A stretch of 64,000 bases of DNA from Marinomonas posidonica IVIA-Po-181 (GTDB lineage Bacteria; Pseudomonadota; Gammaproteobacteria; Pseudomonadales; Marinomonadaceae), in assembly GCF_000214215.1 (NCBI RefSeq), contig NC_015559.1, positions 3,087,001 through 3,151,000 of the forward strand. The letters run 5' to 3'. Position numbers and translations under genes: made by a program. Each line of letters opens with the position of its first letter. The first letter of the stretch is position 1. The notes under the pieces were generated by a model. It had not been told where the DNA came from. It ran no database searches and saw only the letters and a list, made by a program, of their open reading frames with translations. This document shows positions 55,722 through 64,000 of this stretch, piece by piece.

Positions 55722-56312
55722 TTAATTAGCGTGACGCTTGGCAATCTCAGATGCTAATTCTTCAAAGCTTTTCTCGGCTTCTAGCTTCTGATACAACGCC
55801 GCTTCGCTCTTCATCGACGTGCGCAAAATACTTTCTGCTACCCCTTCCACCTGAGAAGGATCAAGCCCAACTAAAACCACTAGACCGCCAGTAGGCGTTG
55901 GCATTTGACGAATCACACGAGAACCAACAAGTTGCTGCTCTGTCACTTGCTTGGTCACAACACTGTTCACACGATCAACCGTTTCAGCGTCGGCTGCACC
56001 AGTGGTTTCAACGTACTGTTTAACCATGTTTTGAAGGTCAACACTCAATATTTGAGCCAATTCAACTCGAGCAGACGTGGCCGCCATTTGTTTCATGTAA
56101 TTTGGCCCAGCCGCTGACTTTTCACTGTAACCAACAGCAGATAAAGCCACACCATCCACTGGTGCACCGCATACCCAATCAGGCGCGGCTTGATTAGAAC
56201 CATCCGCAAACACACAACTAGGAACCGCCACTTCAGGCGTATTCACTACATCTTTGCTACAAGCAACCAAAACCATGCTGGCTGCCAACACACTGACTAA
56301 TTTTAGTTTCAT
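55722..56312 (-). CDS. LPP20-family lipoprotein
   Basis: Predicted lipoprotein of 196 residues with a signal peptide and lipobox LVAC (MKLKLVSVLAASMVLVACSK). The mature part has PDWVCGAPVDGVALSAVGYS and AATSARVELAQILSVDLQNM, then TPTGGLVVLVGLDPSQ, a pattern I associate with LPP20/FlgO-P-like outer-membrane lipoproteins. The ATG at 56312 has AAGGA 7 bases upstream; the upstream extension to 56363 is not supported. The function is unknown; it stands alone between two terminator-like hairpins. Confidence 0.8.
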   Translation of the reverse strand: MKLKLVSVLAASMVLVACSKDVVNTPEVAVPSCVFADGSNQAAPDWVCGAPVDGVALSAVGYSEKSAAGPNYMKQMAATSARVELAQILSVDLQNMVKQYVETTGAADAETVDRVNSVVTKQVTEQQLVGSRVIRQMPTPTGGLVVLVGLDPSQVEGVAESILRTSMKSEAALYQKLEAEKSFEELASEIAKRHAN

Positions 56313-56401
56313 GACTTTTTCCTTATACGACGAAACACACAACAGAATAATGAGACGACCCAATATCGTATTATTCTAGCCCATCTGTCCTGATTAAAAA
56401 C

Positions 56402-56428
56402 AAAAAAGGTGCTTAAAGCACCTTTTTT
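56402..56428. terminator. Terminator after pnp
   Basis: Stem AAAAAAGGTGC (56402-56412) with GCACCTTTTTT (56418-56428), 5-base loop, T runs on both strands. It ends the pnp transcript. Confidence 0.93.
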
Positions 56429-56450
56429 CAACCCTAAACCTAAACTGAAA

Positions 56451-58559
56451 TTATTCAGTAAAGGCGGCTTTCTCTTCTTCCGTTACATCTTTCATAGACA
56501 GTTTGATACGGCCACGAGCATCAACATCTAGAACTTTAACGATGACTTCTTGATCTTCCGCTAGGAAATCGGTTACCGCACGGATACGCTCTTCAGCGAT
56601 CTGAGAAATATGCACCAAGCCATCTTTACCAGGCAAGATGTTAACAAAAGCACCAAACTCAGCAAGGCGAACCACCTTACCTTTGTAAAGTTTATCGACT
56701 TCTGCTTCGGCTGTAATTTCATGAATTTTCAGTAGCGCAGCATCAGAAGCAGCTTTATCTGCAGCATAGATACGTACCGTACCGTCATCATCAAGGTCGA
56801 TAGAAGCGCCTGTTTGTTCTGTAATAGAACGAATCGTTGCACCACCTTTACCGATAACATCACGAATTTTCTCAGGATCAATTTTGATCGTCGCCATAGA
56901 AGGCGCATTTGGAGACACTTCAGGACGTGCATAACCAATGGTTTTCGCCATTTCACGAAGAATATGAGCACGAGCTTCAAGCGCTTGGCTTAAGGCAATG
57001 TCCATGATTTCTTCATTGATGCCTTCGATCTTAATGTCCATTTGCAGCGCTGTAATACCTTCTTCAGTACCCGCTACTTTAAAGTCCATATCACCTAGGT
57101 GATCTTCATCACCAAGAATGTCAGTCAAGACAGCAAAACCATCGTCTTCTTTAATAAGACCCATGGCAATACCAGCAACTGGCGCTTTAAGAGGAACACC
57201 CGCGTCCATCATTGATAAAGACGCACCACAAACAGAAGCCATTGAGCTTGAACCGTTTGATTCTGTGATCTCAGATACGATACGAATTGTGTATGGGAAT
57301 TCTTCTTCTGTCGGCAATACCGCTTGAACACCACGGCGAGCCAGACGACCATGACCAATTTCACGACGACCAACACCACCCATACGACCACATTCACCAA
57401 CAGAGTATGGAGGGAAGTTGTAATGAAGCATGAAGCTGTCTTTACCTTCGCCTGTTAGACCATCTGTCATTTGTGAATCGCGGCTTGTGCCCAAAGTACA
57501 AGTTGCAATCGCCTGAGTTTCACCACGAGTAAACAAAGAAGAACCGTGAGTTTTGCTCAACAAACCAACTTCAACATTGATTGGACGAACTGTCTTGTTG
57601 TCACGACCATCAATACGTGGCTTGCCATCAATAACACGACGACGAACAATACGTTTTTCTAGTTTCGAAAATACAGACGTTACATCCGCTTCTGTGAATT
57701 CACCTTCTTCAGTTACCAAAGCCGCAACTGCAGCATCACGCACTTGACCAAGCTGAGCGTAGCGAGCCATTTTCTCGCTAATACCGTATGCGTCTTCAAT
57801 TTGCGCTGCGTAACCAGATTCAACCGCTTCTTGTAGAGAAACATTGGCGGCTTCTGGTTGCCATTCCCAGCGTGGTTTACCCGCTTCCGCTGCAAATTCA
57901 GTAATAGCACTGATCGCTGCTTGCATTTCTTTGTGTGCGAACAAAACCGCACCTAGCATTTCGTCTTCTGTTAGCTCTTGCGCTTCAGACTCAACCATTA
58001 ATACAGCGTCTTTCGTACCCGCAACAACCATGTCTAGTAGAGAAGATTCTAGCTCAGAGTAACTTGGATTTAGAACATAACCAGACTCATCATTGAATCC
58101 AACACGAGCGGCACCAATTGGGCCGTTGAACGGGATACCAGAAATGGTCAAAGCAGCAGACGTTGCCAACATAGCAGCAATGTCCGCATCCAAGTTTGTG
58201 TTGGTAGACATAACAGTACAAACAACCTGAACTTCGTTCATGAAACCTTTCGGAAACAAAGGACGAATCGGACGGTCGATCAAACGAGAAGTTAGCGTTT
58301 CTTTTTCAGAAGGACGACCTTCACGCTTTAAAAAACCACCTGGAATTTTACCGACAGCGTAGGCACGCTCTTGATAGTGAACAGATAATGGGAAGAAACC
58401 TTGACCCGGCGCGGCGCTTTTCGCACCAACCACGGTTGCCAATACTTGCGCATCACCAATTGTACATAATACAGCACCAGTCGCTTGACGAGCGATGCGG
58501 CCAGTTTCAAGAGTAACGGTATCATTACCGAACTGGAAAGTTTTTGTCGTAATACTCAC
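56451..58559 (-). CDS. pnp: Polynucleotide phosphorylase
   Basis: 3'-5' phosphorolytic exoribonuclease of the degradosome, 702 residues. Two RNase PH-type domains (about 10-230 and 310-540, with [20 protein letters not shown] and [20 protein letters not shown]) are followed by a KH domain ([20 protein letters not shown]) and an S1 domain ([20 protein letters not shown]). It starts with GTG at 58559, with AAGGA 6 bases upstream. It lies after rpsO; a terminator and a long hairpin occupy the gap. Confidence 0.97.
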   Translation of the reverse strand: MSITTKTFQFGNDTVTLETGRIARQATGAVLCTIGDAQVLATVVGAKSAAPGQGFFPLSVHYQERAYAVGKIPGGFLKREGRPSEKETLTSRLIDRPIRPLFPKGFMNEVQVVCTVMSTNTNLDADIAAMLATSAALTISGIPFNGPIGAARVGFNDESGYVLNPSYSELESSLLDMVVAGTKDAVLMVESEAQELTEDEMLGAVLFAHKEMQAAISAITEFAAEAGKPRWEWQPEAANVSLQEAVESGYAAQIEDAYGISEKMARYAQLGQVRDAAVAALVTEEGEFTEADVTSVFSKLEKRIVRRRVIDGKPRIDGRDNKTVRPINVEVGLLSKTHGSSLFTRGETQAIATCTLGTSRDSQMTDGLTGEGKDSFMLHYNFPPYSVGECGRMGGVGRREIGHGRLARRGVQAVLPTEEEFPYTIRIVSEITESNGSSSMASVCGASLSMMDAGVPLKAPVAGIAMGLIKEDDGFAVLTDILGDEDHLGDMDFKVAGTEEGITALQMDIKIEGINEEIMDIALSQALEARAHILREMAKTIGYARPEVSPNAPSMATIKIDPEKIRDVIGKGGATIRSITEQTGASIDLDDDGTVRIYAADKAASDAALLKIHEITAEAEVDKLYKGKVVRLAEFGAFVNILPGKDGLVHISQIAEERIRAVTDFLAEDQEVIVKVLDVDARGRIKLSMKDVTEEEKAAFTE

Positions 58560-58590
58560 TGGTATTCCTTTTCATTAAAAAAATTACTTT

Positions 58591-58678
58591 CTCCCAAAGA
58601 TCATCTTTTTAAGCCAGTACTCATATATGCTCTGAATTCTCTATAAAGCATATATGAAGTACAGGCTGCCCTTGGGAG
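58591..58678 (-). promoter_or_regulatory. Long hairpin in the pnp leader
   Basis: An 11-bp perfect inner stem (58621-58631 with 58647-58657) is extended by GTAC pairs (58617-58620/58659-58662), AGCC/GGCT (58612-58615/58664-58667) and an outer CTCCCAA/TTGGGAG (58591-58597/58672-58678). In E. coli a comparable hairpin in the pnp leader is cut by RNase III and allows autoregulation by PNPase. Confidence 0.72.
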
Positions 58679-58683
58679 ACCAA

Positions 58684-58715
58684 TAAAAAAAGGGCCATAA
58701 TAATTTATGGCCCTT
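58684..58715 (-). terminator. Terminator between rpsO and pnp
   Basis: Stem AAGGGCCATAA (58690-58700) with TTATGGCCCTT (58705-58715), 4-base loop, then a T run on the minus strand, 9 bases past the rpsO stop. It separates rpsO from pnp, as in E. coli. Confidence 0.92.
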
Positions 58716-58723
58716 CTTCAGTC

Positions 58724-58993
58724 TTAGCGACGTAGACCTAGCTTTTTGATCAAGCTTGTGTAACGCGCTGCGTCTTTACGCTTAAGGTAATCCAACAATT
58801 TACGACGTTGGTTTACCATGCGAATTAGACCACGACGAGAATGATGGTCATGGATATGAGCTTTAAAGTGACCTTGTAGACCTTCGATGTTCTTAGTCAA
58901 CAATGCTACTTGAACTTCAGGTGAACCAGTGTCGCCTTCCGCTACTTGAAACTCTTTAACCAATGCTGCTTTAGATTCTGCAGACAATGCCAT
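58724..58993 (-). CDS. rpsO: 30S ribosomal protein S15
   Basis: Primary-binding small-subunit protein uS15, 89 residues, the exact family length. Sequence is canonical: [40 protein letters not shown] and [20 protein letters not shown], ending GLRR. GGAG lies 8 bases before the ATG. It is followed by a strong terminator and preceded by truB. Confidence 0.98.
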   Translation of the reverse strand: MALSAESKAALVKEFQVAEGDTGSPEVQVALLTKNIEGLQGHFKAHIHDHHSRRGLIRMVNQRRKLLDYLKRKDAARYTSLIKKLGLRR

Positions 58994-59079
58994 AATCTTA
59001 TCTCCGAATAATAATATGCGATTAAAAATAAAGGATAGCCGAGCATATTTTCAGTTACCCTACGCGAGTTAGTTTAACA

Positions 59080-60009
59080 CTAATTGTTTGCTAACTCACT
59101 GGTATTTATAAGTCGTTGAGGCTTAATAAAATGATCTTTTATCACCCCTAGACCCAAAAAGCGATTTTCACCTTGATCATATAAGCGAACCAAGCTGTCT
59201 AACGCTAATTCTGTATGATTTTCGACACGACGGCCAAACACCATTTCTCTCGCTAGCAATGGCGACAATTCTACCTGATCTAAATGCGCAACGGCAGTAT
59301 CCATTGACATTAATTTTGCATCAAGTTGATCTTCACCTTGTTGCGCCAGTGCCTCAAACTCTTCCAAACTCATCATATCATCTGGCGAGTAACCTGCAGT
59401 TGAAACACGGTGCAGCGAATGCAAATGCGCGCCACACCCTAATGCTTCACCAATATCTTCACCAATGGTGCGAATATAGGTGCCTTTTGAACACTGCACA
59501 TCCAAGGTTAAAGTATCCGCGGTGCGAGAAATCAAGGTCAGATTTGAAATTCTCACCTGACGACGTTTACGCTCAATGACAATCCCTTTTCGCGCATACT
59601 CATAAAGAGGTTTGCCTTCATGCTTCAAGGCAGAATACATAGGCGGCACCTGCTCAATATCACCACGAAATTGATCGAGTATGGATTCTAGGTCAGCATC
59701 AGCAAGCAATGGAACAGACTCATCAGTCAGTACATCACCTTCTTTGTCCCCCGTTGTGGTTCGTTTCCCCAACTGAATACAAGTGATATAACGCTTATCT
59801 GCATCTAACAAGAATTGAGAGAATTTGGTGGCCTCACCAAGACAAAGGGGTAACATCCCCGTTGCTAATGGGTCAAGTGCACCGGTGTGGCCCGCTTTCG
59901 CCGCTCGATATAAGCGACGAACACGTTGTAGAGCTTGGTTGGAGCTCAAGCCGATCGGCTTGTTCAGCAAGACGATACCGTCTACTGAACGCCATTTCGT
60001 TTTAGACAT
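59080..60009 (-). CDS. truB: tRNA pseudouridine-55 synthase TruB
   Basis: Makes pseudouridine 55 in the T loop of tRNAs; 309 residues. The catalytic motif is RAAKAGHTGALDPLATGML with Asp46 as nucleophile. Also present are DADKRYITCIQLGKRTTTGD, VPPMYSALKHEGKPLYEYAR and VQCSKGTYIRTIGEDIGEAL. A C-terminal PUA-like region follows. It is 9 bases from rbfA, in the conserved nusA-infB-rbfA-truB-rpsO-pnp string. Confidence 0.97.
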   Translation of the reverse strand: MSKTKWRSVDGIVLLNKPIGLSSNQALQRVRRLYRAAKAGHTGALDPLATGMLPLCLGEATKFSQFLLDADKRYITCIQLGKRTTTGDKEGDVLTDESVPLLADADLESILDQFRGDIEQVPPMYSALKHEGKPLYEYARKGIVIERKRRQVRISNLTLISRTADTLTLDVQCSKGTYIRTIGEDIGEALGCGAHLHSLHRVSTAGYSPDDMMSLEEFEALAQQGEDQLDAKLMSMDTAVAHLDQVELSPLLAREMVFGRRVENHTELALDSLVRLYDQGENRFLGLGVIKDHFIKPQRLINTSELANN

Positions 60010-60018
60010 ATAACCTAA

Positions 60019-60408
60019 TTACTCGTCTTCGTTACCGCTTTTACTTTGATCATCACGAATTGCTTCGTCAATCAAAGCTGACATACGGGTACCATTCAAC
60101 ACACTTTGGTCATAGTGAAAACGTAGATGCGGCATCACCCGCAATTTCACTTCTTGCGACAAACGACGACGCAAAAAACCTTTTGCGCTGTCGAGTGCGG
60201 CTTGATTTTCAGCAATGACTTCAGGCTGATCATCTTTTCCCAGAACAGTGTAATAAACATCCGCGTAACCAAGGTCTTTGGCAACGCGAACTTCATTTAT
60301 GGTCACCAAGCCTAAACGAGGATCTTTTACTTCAAACTGGATCAAGGACGCCAGCTCCTTTTGGAGCTGGTCACCAATCCGACTAGTACGACTAAATTCG
60401 CCTGCCAT
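60019..60408 (-). CDS. rbfA: Ribosome-binding factor A
   Basis: 30S maturation factor acting on the 5' end of 16S rRNA, 129 residues. Family sequence: RTSRIGDQLQKELASLIQFE, VKDPRLGLVTINEVRVAKDL and the C-terminal PHLRFHYDQSVLNGTRMSAL. A KH-like fold is expected. It sits 12 bases after infB and 9 before truB. Confidence 0.96.
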   Translation of the reverse strand: MAGEFSRTSRIGDQLQKELASLIQFEVKDPRLGLVTINEVRVAKDLGYADVYYTVLGKDDQPEVIAENQAALDSAKGFLRRRLSQEVKLRVMPHLRFHYDQSVLNGTRMSALIDEAIRDDQSKSGNEDE

Positions 60409-60420
60409 GATTTTGTCCTA

Positions 60421-62994
60421 TTAAAGCGTACGCGCAACTTCGATGGTTTCAAAAACCTCGATCTTATCGCCTACTTTGACATCAGTGTAGTTCTTCACAC
60501 CGATACCACATTCCATACCACGGCTAACTTCATTAACCGCATCTTTGAAGCGACGAAGTGACTCAAGTTCACCTTCGTAGATCACCACATCATCACGCAA
60601 GACACGGATCTGCTTATTACGGTAAACCGTACCTTCGATAACCATACAACCTGCGATCAAGCCAAACTTAGGCGAACGGAAGACATCACGTACTTCAGCA
60701 GTACCTTGAATTTCTTCACGTAGATCCGGTGTCAACATGCCTGAAAGGGCTTGTTTCACATCGTCGATGATGTTGTAGATGACACTGTAGTAACGTAGAT
60801 CAATGCTTTCACGTTCAATGAATTGCTTCGCTGACGTATCGGCACGTACGTTAAAACCAAAAATAACCGCTTCTGAAGCTAAGGCCAAAGTCGCATCTGT
60901 TTCCGTAATACCACCGACACCACTAGAAACGATGTTCACTTTTACTTCGTCAGTATTCAAATCGGTTAGAGATTTGATCAAGGCTTCTAAAGAACCTCGA
61001 ACATCGGCTTTTAGTACCACATTCAAAGTACGAACTTCGTCTTTACCCATTTCAGAGAACAGGTTCTCAAGCTTCGCAGAATGCTGACGAGCAAAACGTA
61101 CTTCACGGTATTTACCTTGGCGGAAGTTAGCCACTTCACGAGCTTTACGCTCATCAGCAACAACGATGAACTCTTCACCCGCATCAGGCGTACCATCAAG
61201 ACCTAGGATCTCAACAGGAATGGAAGGACCAGCATCATCAATCGCTTTGCCATTTTCATCTAACAAGGCGCGTACGCGACCCATTTGAAGACCAGCTAGG
61301 ACGATATCACCTTTGCGTAAGGTACCGTTTTGCACCAATAATGTCGCAACAGAACCACGACCACGGTCCAAACGTGCTTCCACAACAACACCCTTACCAG
61401 GTGCACTTGGAACAGCGCTTAATTCAAGTACTTCAGCTTGTAACAATACCGCTTCTAGAAGTGCTTCAATACCTTCACCTGATTTAGCCGATACACCAAC
61501 GAATTGGATATCACCGCCCCATTCTTCTGGAACGACTTCTTGTGCAACAAGCTCGTTCTTCACGCGCTCAATGTCCGCACCTTCTTTATCGACCTTAGTG
61601 ATGGCAACAACCATAGGCACTTCCGCTGCACGAGCATGCTGAATGGCCTCAATGGTTTGTGGCATAACACCATCGTCTGCCGCACAAACCAAGATAACAA
61701 TATCAGTTGCTTTAGCACCACGAGCACGCATAGAGGTAAAGGCCGCGTGTCCAGGTGTATCTAGAAAGCTGACCATTCCATGTGGTGTTTCAACATGATA
61801 GGCACCGATATGCTGAGTAATGCCACCAGATTCCGCCGCCGCAACACGTGTGGTACGAATGTAATCCAATAAAGACGTTTTACCATGGTCAACGTGACCC
61901 ATCACCGTAACCACTGGGGCACGCTTAATGGCTTCACCTTCATAATCGATAGCATCGATCATGTCGTTTTCCACGGCATTTTCGTCAATGTATTTAACCG
62001 TATGACCCATTTCTTCAACGACTAAAGTCGCCGTATCACGATCAATTGTTTGGTTAATGGTTGCCATCGCCCCCATCTTAAACATGATCTTGATCACTTC
62101 AGCGCCTTTAACGGCCATCTTTTCAGCTAATTCAGCAACGGTGATGCTCTCAGGCAAAGCCACTTCATGAATCATTTTAGCCGTTGGCTTCTGGAAGCCG
62201 TGCTCTTGCTTAGTGGCTTTCTTATGCTTACGACCAAGCTTACCGCCGCGACGACCAAACTCATCACCGTCATTAACGTTTACACGACTGCGTTTGTTGT
62301 CTGGGTTATTACGACCACGAGGCTTATCTTTTTCTTTGTCACTTTCATGACGAACGCCTTTCTTGCCTTTAGGGGCAACACTTGGCTTTTTACTGTCCAT
62401 TGCTGGCTGAGTAGCCTTCTTTGGCGCTTTTTTCTGTTTTGGTGTTTCCACGGGTTCTGCCGCTCCTACGTCGGAGGCATTTTGCTCCGTATCATTTAGC
62501 ACGCCATTGTCCTTAGTGGCAACGGTTTTTTCCGCTTCTTGACGCGCTTTTTCTTCAGCTTCAGCCTTCGCTTTGGCTACTGTCTCTTCCGCAAGCTTAC
62601 GCTCTGCTTCTAGACGAGCCTGCTCTTCTGCTTGCTCGCGAGCTTGCTCTTCGGCAAGACGCTTAGCTAATTCTTCCTGCTTTTGCGCCTCTTCGTCAAC
62701 ATCATCACGCTTTACGTAAGTACGTTTTTTCTTCACAGCCACATTGACTGATTTGCCACCATCACCAGAAATGGTACTGGTTTTCTTACGCTGCAATGTA
62801 ATGCGTTGGTTGTCAGCCGTTTCATCTTCGCCATGCTGACGTTTTAAATAGTTCAATAACACTTGCTTTTCAACTTCAGAGACTTCTTGGTCCGCTTTTG
62901 TTTGCGGAAGACCAGCCTCTTTCATCTGAGCTAGTAGCTTATCGACTGGTTTATTAACCAGTTCGGATAGTATCTTTACGGTTTGAACTGTCAT
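60421..62994 (-). CDS. infB: Translation initiation factor IF-2
   Basis: GTPase placing initiator tRNA on the 30S subunit; 857 residues. The N-terminal IF2-N domain (about 1-50) is followed by a long charged, coiled-coil-like region (about 100-170: [20 protein letters not shown]) and a Lys/Asp-rich linker. The G domain (from about 355) has [38 protein letters not shown] and [18 protein letters not shown]. Domains II, III and IV follow, with the fMet-tRNA-binding C-terminal domain. Normal length. It is downstream of nusA by 26 bases. Confidence 0.97.
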   Translation of the reverse strand: MTVQTVKILSELVNKPVDKLLAQMKEAGLPQTKADQEVSEVEKQVLLNYLKRQHGEDETADNQRITLQRKKTSTISGDGGKSVNVAVKKKRTYVKRDDVDEEAQKQEELAKRLAEEQAREQAEEQARLEAERKLAEETVAKAKAEAEEKARQEAEKTVATKDNGVLNDTEQNASDVGAAEPVETPKQKKAPKKATQPAMDSKKPSVAPKGKKGVRHESDKEKDKPRGRNNPDNKRSRVNVNDGDEFGRRGGKLGRKHKKATKQEHGFQKPTAKMIHEVALPESITVAELAEKMAVKGAEVIKIMFKMGAMATINQTIDRDTATLVVEEMGHTVKYIDENAVENDMIDAIDYEGEAIKRAPVVTVMGHVDHGKTSLLDYIRTTRVAAAESGGITQHIGAYHVETPHGMVSFLDTPGHAAFTSMRARGAKATDIVILVCAADDGVMPQTIEAIQHARAAEVPMVVAITKVDKEGADIERVKNELVAQEVVPEEWGGDIQFVGVSAKSGEGIEALLEAVLLQAEVLELSAVPSAPGKGVVVEARLDRGRGSVATLLVQNGTLRKGDIVLAGLQMGRVRALLDENGKAIDDAGPSIPVEILGLDGTPDAGEEFIVVADERKAREVANFRQGKYREVRFARQHSAKLENLFSEMGKDEVRTLNVVLKADVRGSLEALIKSLTDLNTDEVKVNIVSSGVGGITETDATLALASEAVIFGFNVRADTSAKQFIERESIDLRYYSVIYNIIDDVKQALSGMLTPDLREEIQGTAEVRDVFRSPKFGLIAGCMVIEGTVYRNKQIRVLRDDVVIYEGELESLRRFKDAVNEVSRGMECGIGVKNYTDVKVGDKIEVFETIEVARTL

Positions 62995-63020
62995 TAAGTT
63001 CCCCCTTTTGTACTCAGATT

Positions 63021-64000
63021 TTATTCAGATTCAGTAAACCAAGGTGCACGAGCGGTCAAAATTAGGCTGGCTGCGCGCTCTTCCGTCATACCTTCAACGT
63101 CAAGCAACTCATCAACAGACTGTTCGGCAAGGTCTTCCATCGTGATAACCCCCATGGAAGCAAGTACCAAGGCAAGGTGATTATCCATCCCTTCCATTGT
63201 CAGCAAGTCTTCAGCCGGTTTTGCACCATCCAACTGCTCTTCTGCTTGAAGAGCTTGATTTAATAGAGCTTCTTTTGCCCGTGAGCGAAGTTCGTTTACT
63301 AAATCTTCATCAAATCCGTCGATGTCTAACATTTCTTCCATTGGGACATAAGCCACTTCTTCCAAAGAAGCAAATCCCTCTTCAACCATTTGAATAGCCA
63401 AATCGTCGTCGATATTAAGACCAGAAACAAACAAGTCGATAAGTTTCTGCGACTCTTCTTGTTGTTTCGCTTCTGCGTCTTCACTGGTCATCACATTCAA
63501 TGACCAGCCAGTCAAAGATGAGGCTAAGCGAACATTTTGACCATTACGGCCAATCGCTTGAGCTAGGTTGTCAGCTTTCACCGCCACATCCATAGAGTGT
63601 GCATCTTCATCAATAACAATAGAGTCCACTTCAGCAGGCGCCATTGCATTGATAACCAATTGTGCTGGATTATCGTCCCAAAGAACGATATCGACACGCT
63701 CACCATTCATTTCATTTGAAACCGCTTGCACTCGTGCACCACGCATACCAACACATGCTCCAATAGGATCAATGCGACGATCATTGGTTTTTACAGCAAT
63801 TTTGGCACGTAGACCTGGATCACGAGAAGCGCCACGGATCTCAATCACTTCTTCCGCAATTTCTGGCACCTCAAGACGGAATAACTCAACCATAAAGGCT
63901 GGATCATTACGTGACAAAATTAATTGTGCACCACGATTATCTTCACGAATTTCCAATAACAAGGCACGAATGCGGTCATTCATACGGAAACTTTCACGAG
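63021..64000 (-). CDS. nusA: Transcription termination/antitermination protein NusA (C-terminal part)
   Basis: RNA polymerase-binding factor controlling pausing and termination; the C-terminal 326 codons are in the window and the frame continues past base 64000. An internal ATG at 63983 is not the start: the codons before it read RESFR and continue the family sequence. Seen here are the KH domains ([40 protein letters not shown]) and the C-terminal acidic repeats with helix-hairpin-helix character ([40 protein letters not shown]). It leads the infB-rbfA-truB-rpsO-pnp string. Confidence 0.97.
   Translation of the reverse strand, partial: RESFRMNDRIRALLLEIREDNRGAQLILSRNDPAFMVELFRLEVPEIAEEVIEIRGASRDPGLRAKIAVKTNDRRIDPIGACVGMRGARVQAVSNEMNGERVDIVLWDDNPAQLVINAMAPAEVDSIVIDEDAHSMDVAVKADNLAQAIGRNGQNVRLASSLTGWSLNVMTSEDAEAKQQEESQKLIDLFVSGLNIDDDLAIQMVEEGFASLEEVAYVPMEEMLDIDGFDEDLVNELRSRAKEALLNQALQAEEQLDGAKPAEDLLTMEGMDNHLALVLASMGVITMEDLAEQSVDELLDVEGMTEERAASLILTARAPWFTESE

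Noticed and set aside
62167-62499. A 110-residue hydrophobic open frame antisense to infB
   Set aside because: It mirrors the Lys/Ala/Glu-rich linker of IF-2; hydrophobic antisense frames are expected opposite such codons.

Overview
The window is a chromosomal segment of a motile marine gammaproteobacterium. Gene content, gene order and protein sequences look most like Oceanospirillales, with Marinomonas as my best guess; that is inference from family resemblance, not a database result. By eye the DNA is moderately AT-rich and genes are tightly packed, except around the flagellin genes.

Layout. (1) 1-8.4 kb: two flagellin genes on the minus strand (the first cut by the window edge), separated by about 2.6 kb without a recognisable gene, then a decayed IS5-family element and an HD-GYP-like protein. 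(2) 8.4-23.6 kb: the flagellar rod/hook cluster. Minus strand: cheV, cheR, flgBCDE, terminator, flgFGHIJKL and the HD-GYP gene. Plus strand: flgA, flgM, flgN. Two sigma-54-type and three sigma-28-type promoter sequences fit the usual hierarchy: early hook/basal body genes under RpoN, flagellins and flgM under FliA. (3) 23.6-31 kb: a tRNA-Arg(CCT) gene, then trpG-trpD-trpC-osmC-like and gph-rpe on the minus strand, separated by plus-strand mgtE and a MscS-family channel. trpE is absent. (4) 31-40.9 kb: a DUF3530 protein and djlA, then the envelope/housekeeping operon lptD-surA-pdxA-rsmA-apaG-apaH-glpE-cca. (5) 40.9-49.2 kb: folB and tsaD on the minus strand, then rpsU-yqeY-dnaG-rpoD (macromolecular synthesis cluster) and a PIN-PhoH ATPase. 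(6) 49.2-56.4 kb: glk-zwf-eda (glucose entry to the Entner-Doudoroff route) with a HexR-type operator upstream of glk, a GGDEF protein, and small envelope or unknown genes. (7) 56.4-64 kb: nusA (partial)-infB-rbfA-truB-rpsO-pnp on the minus strand, with a long hairpin in the pnp leader.

Most of the window is well-conserved core genome. The unusual material is in the flagellar region: a flagellin whose variable domain holds about 125 residues of heptapeptide repeats, a sister flagellin with an unrelated insert at the same junction, a hook protein with a duplicated internal block, and an acidic insertion in FlgH. I did not see a CRISPR array, prophage, defence island or obvious new multi-gene system; the repeat-bearing flagellin is the best candidate for something not yet described.
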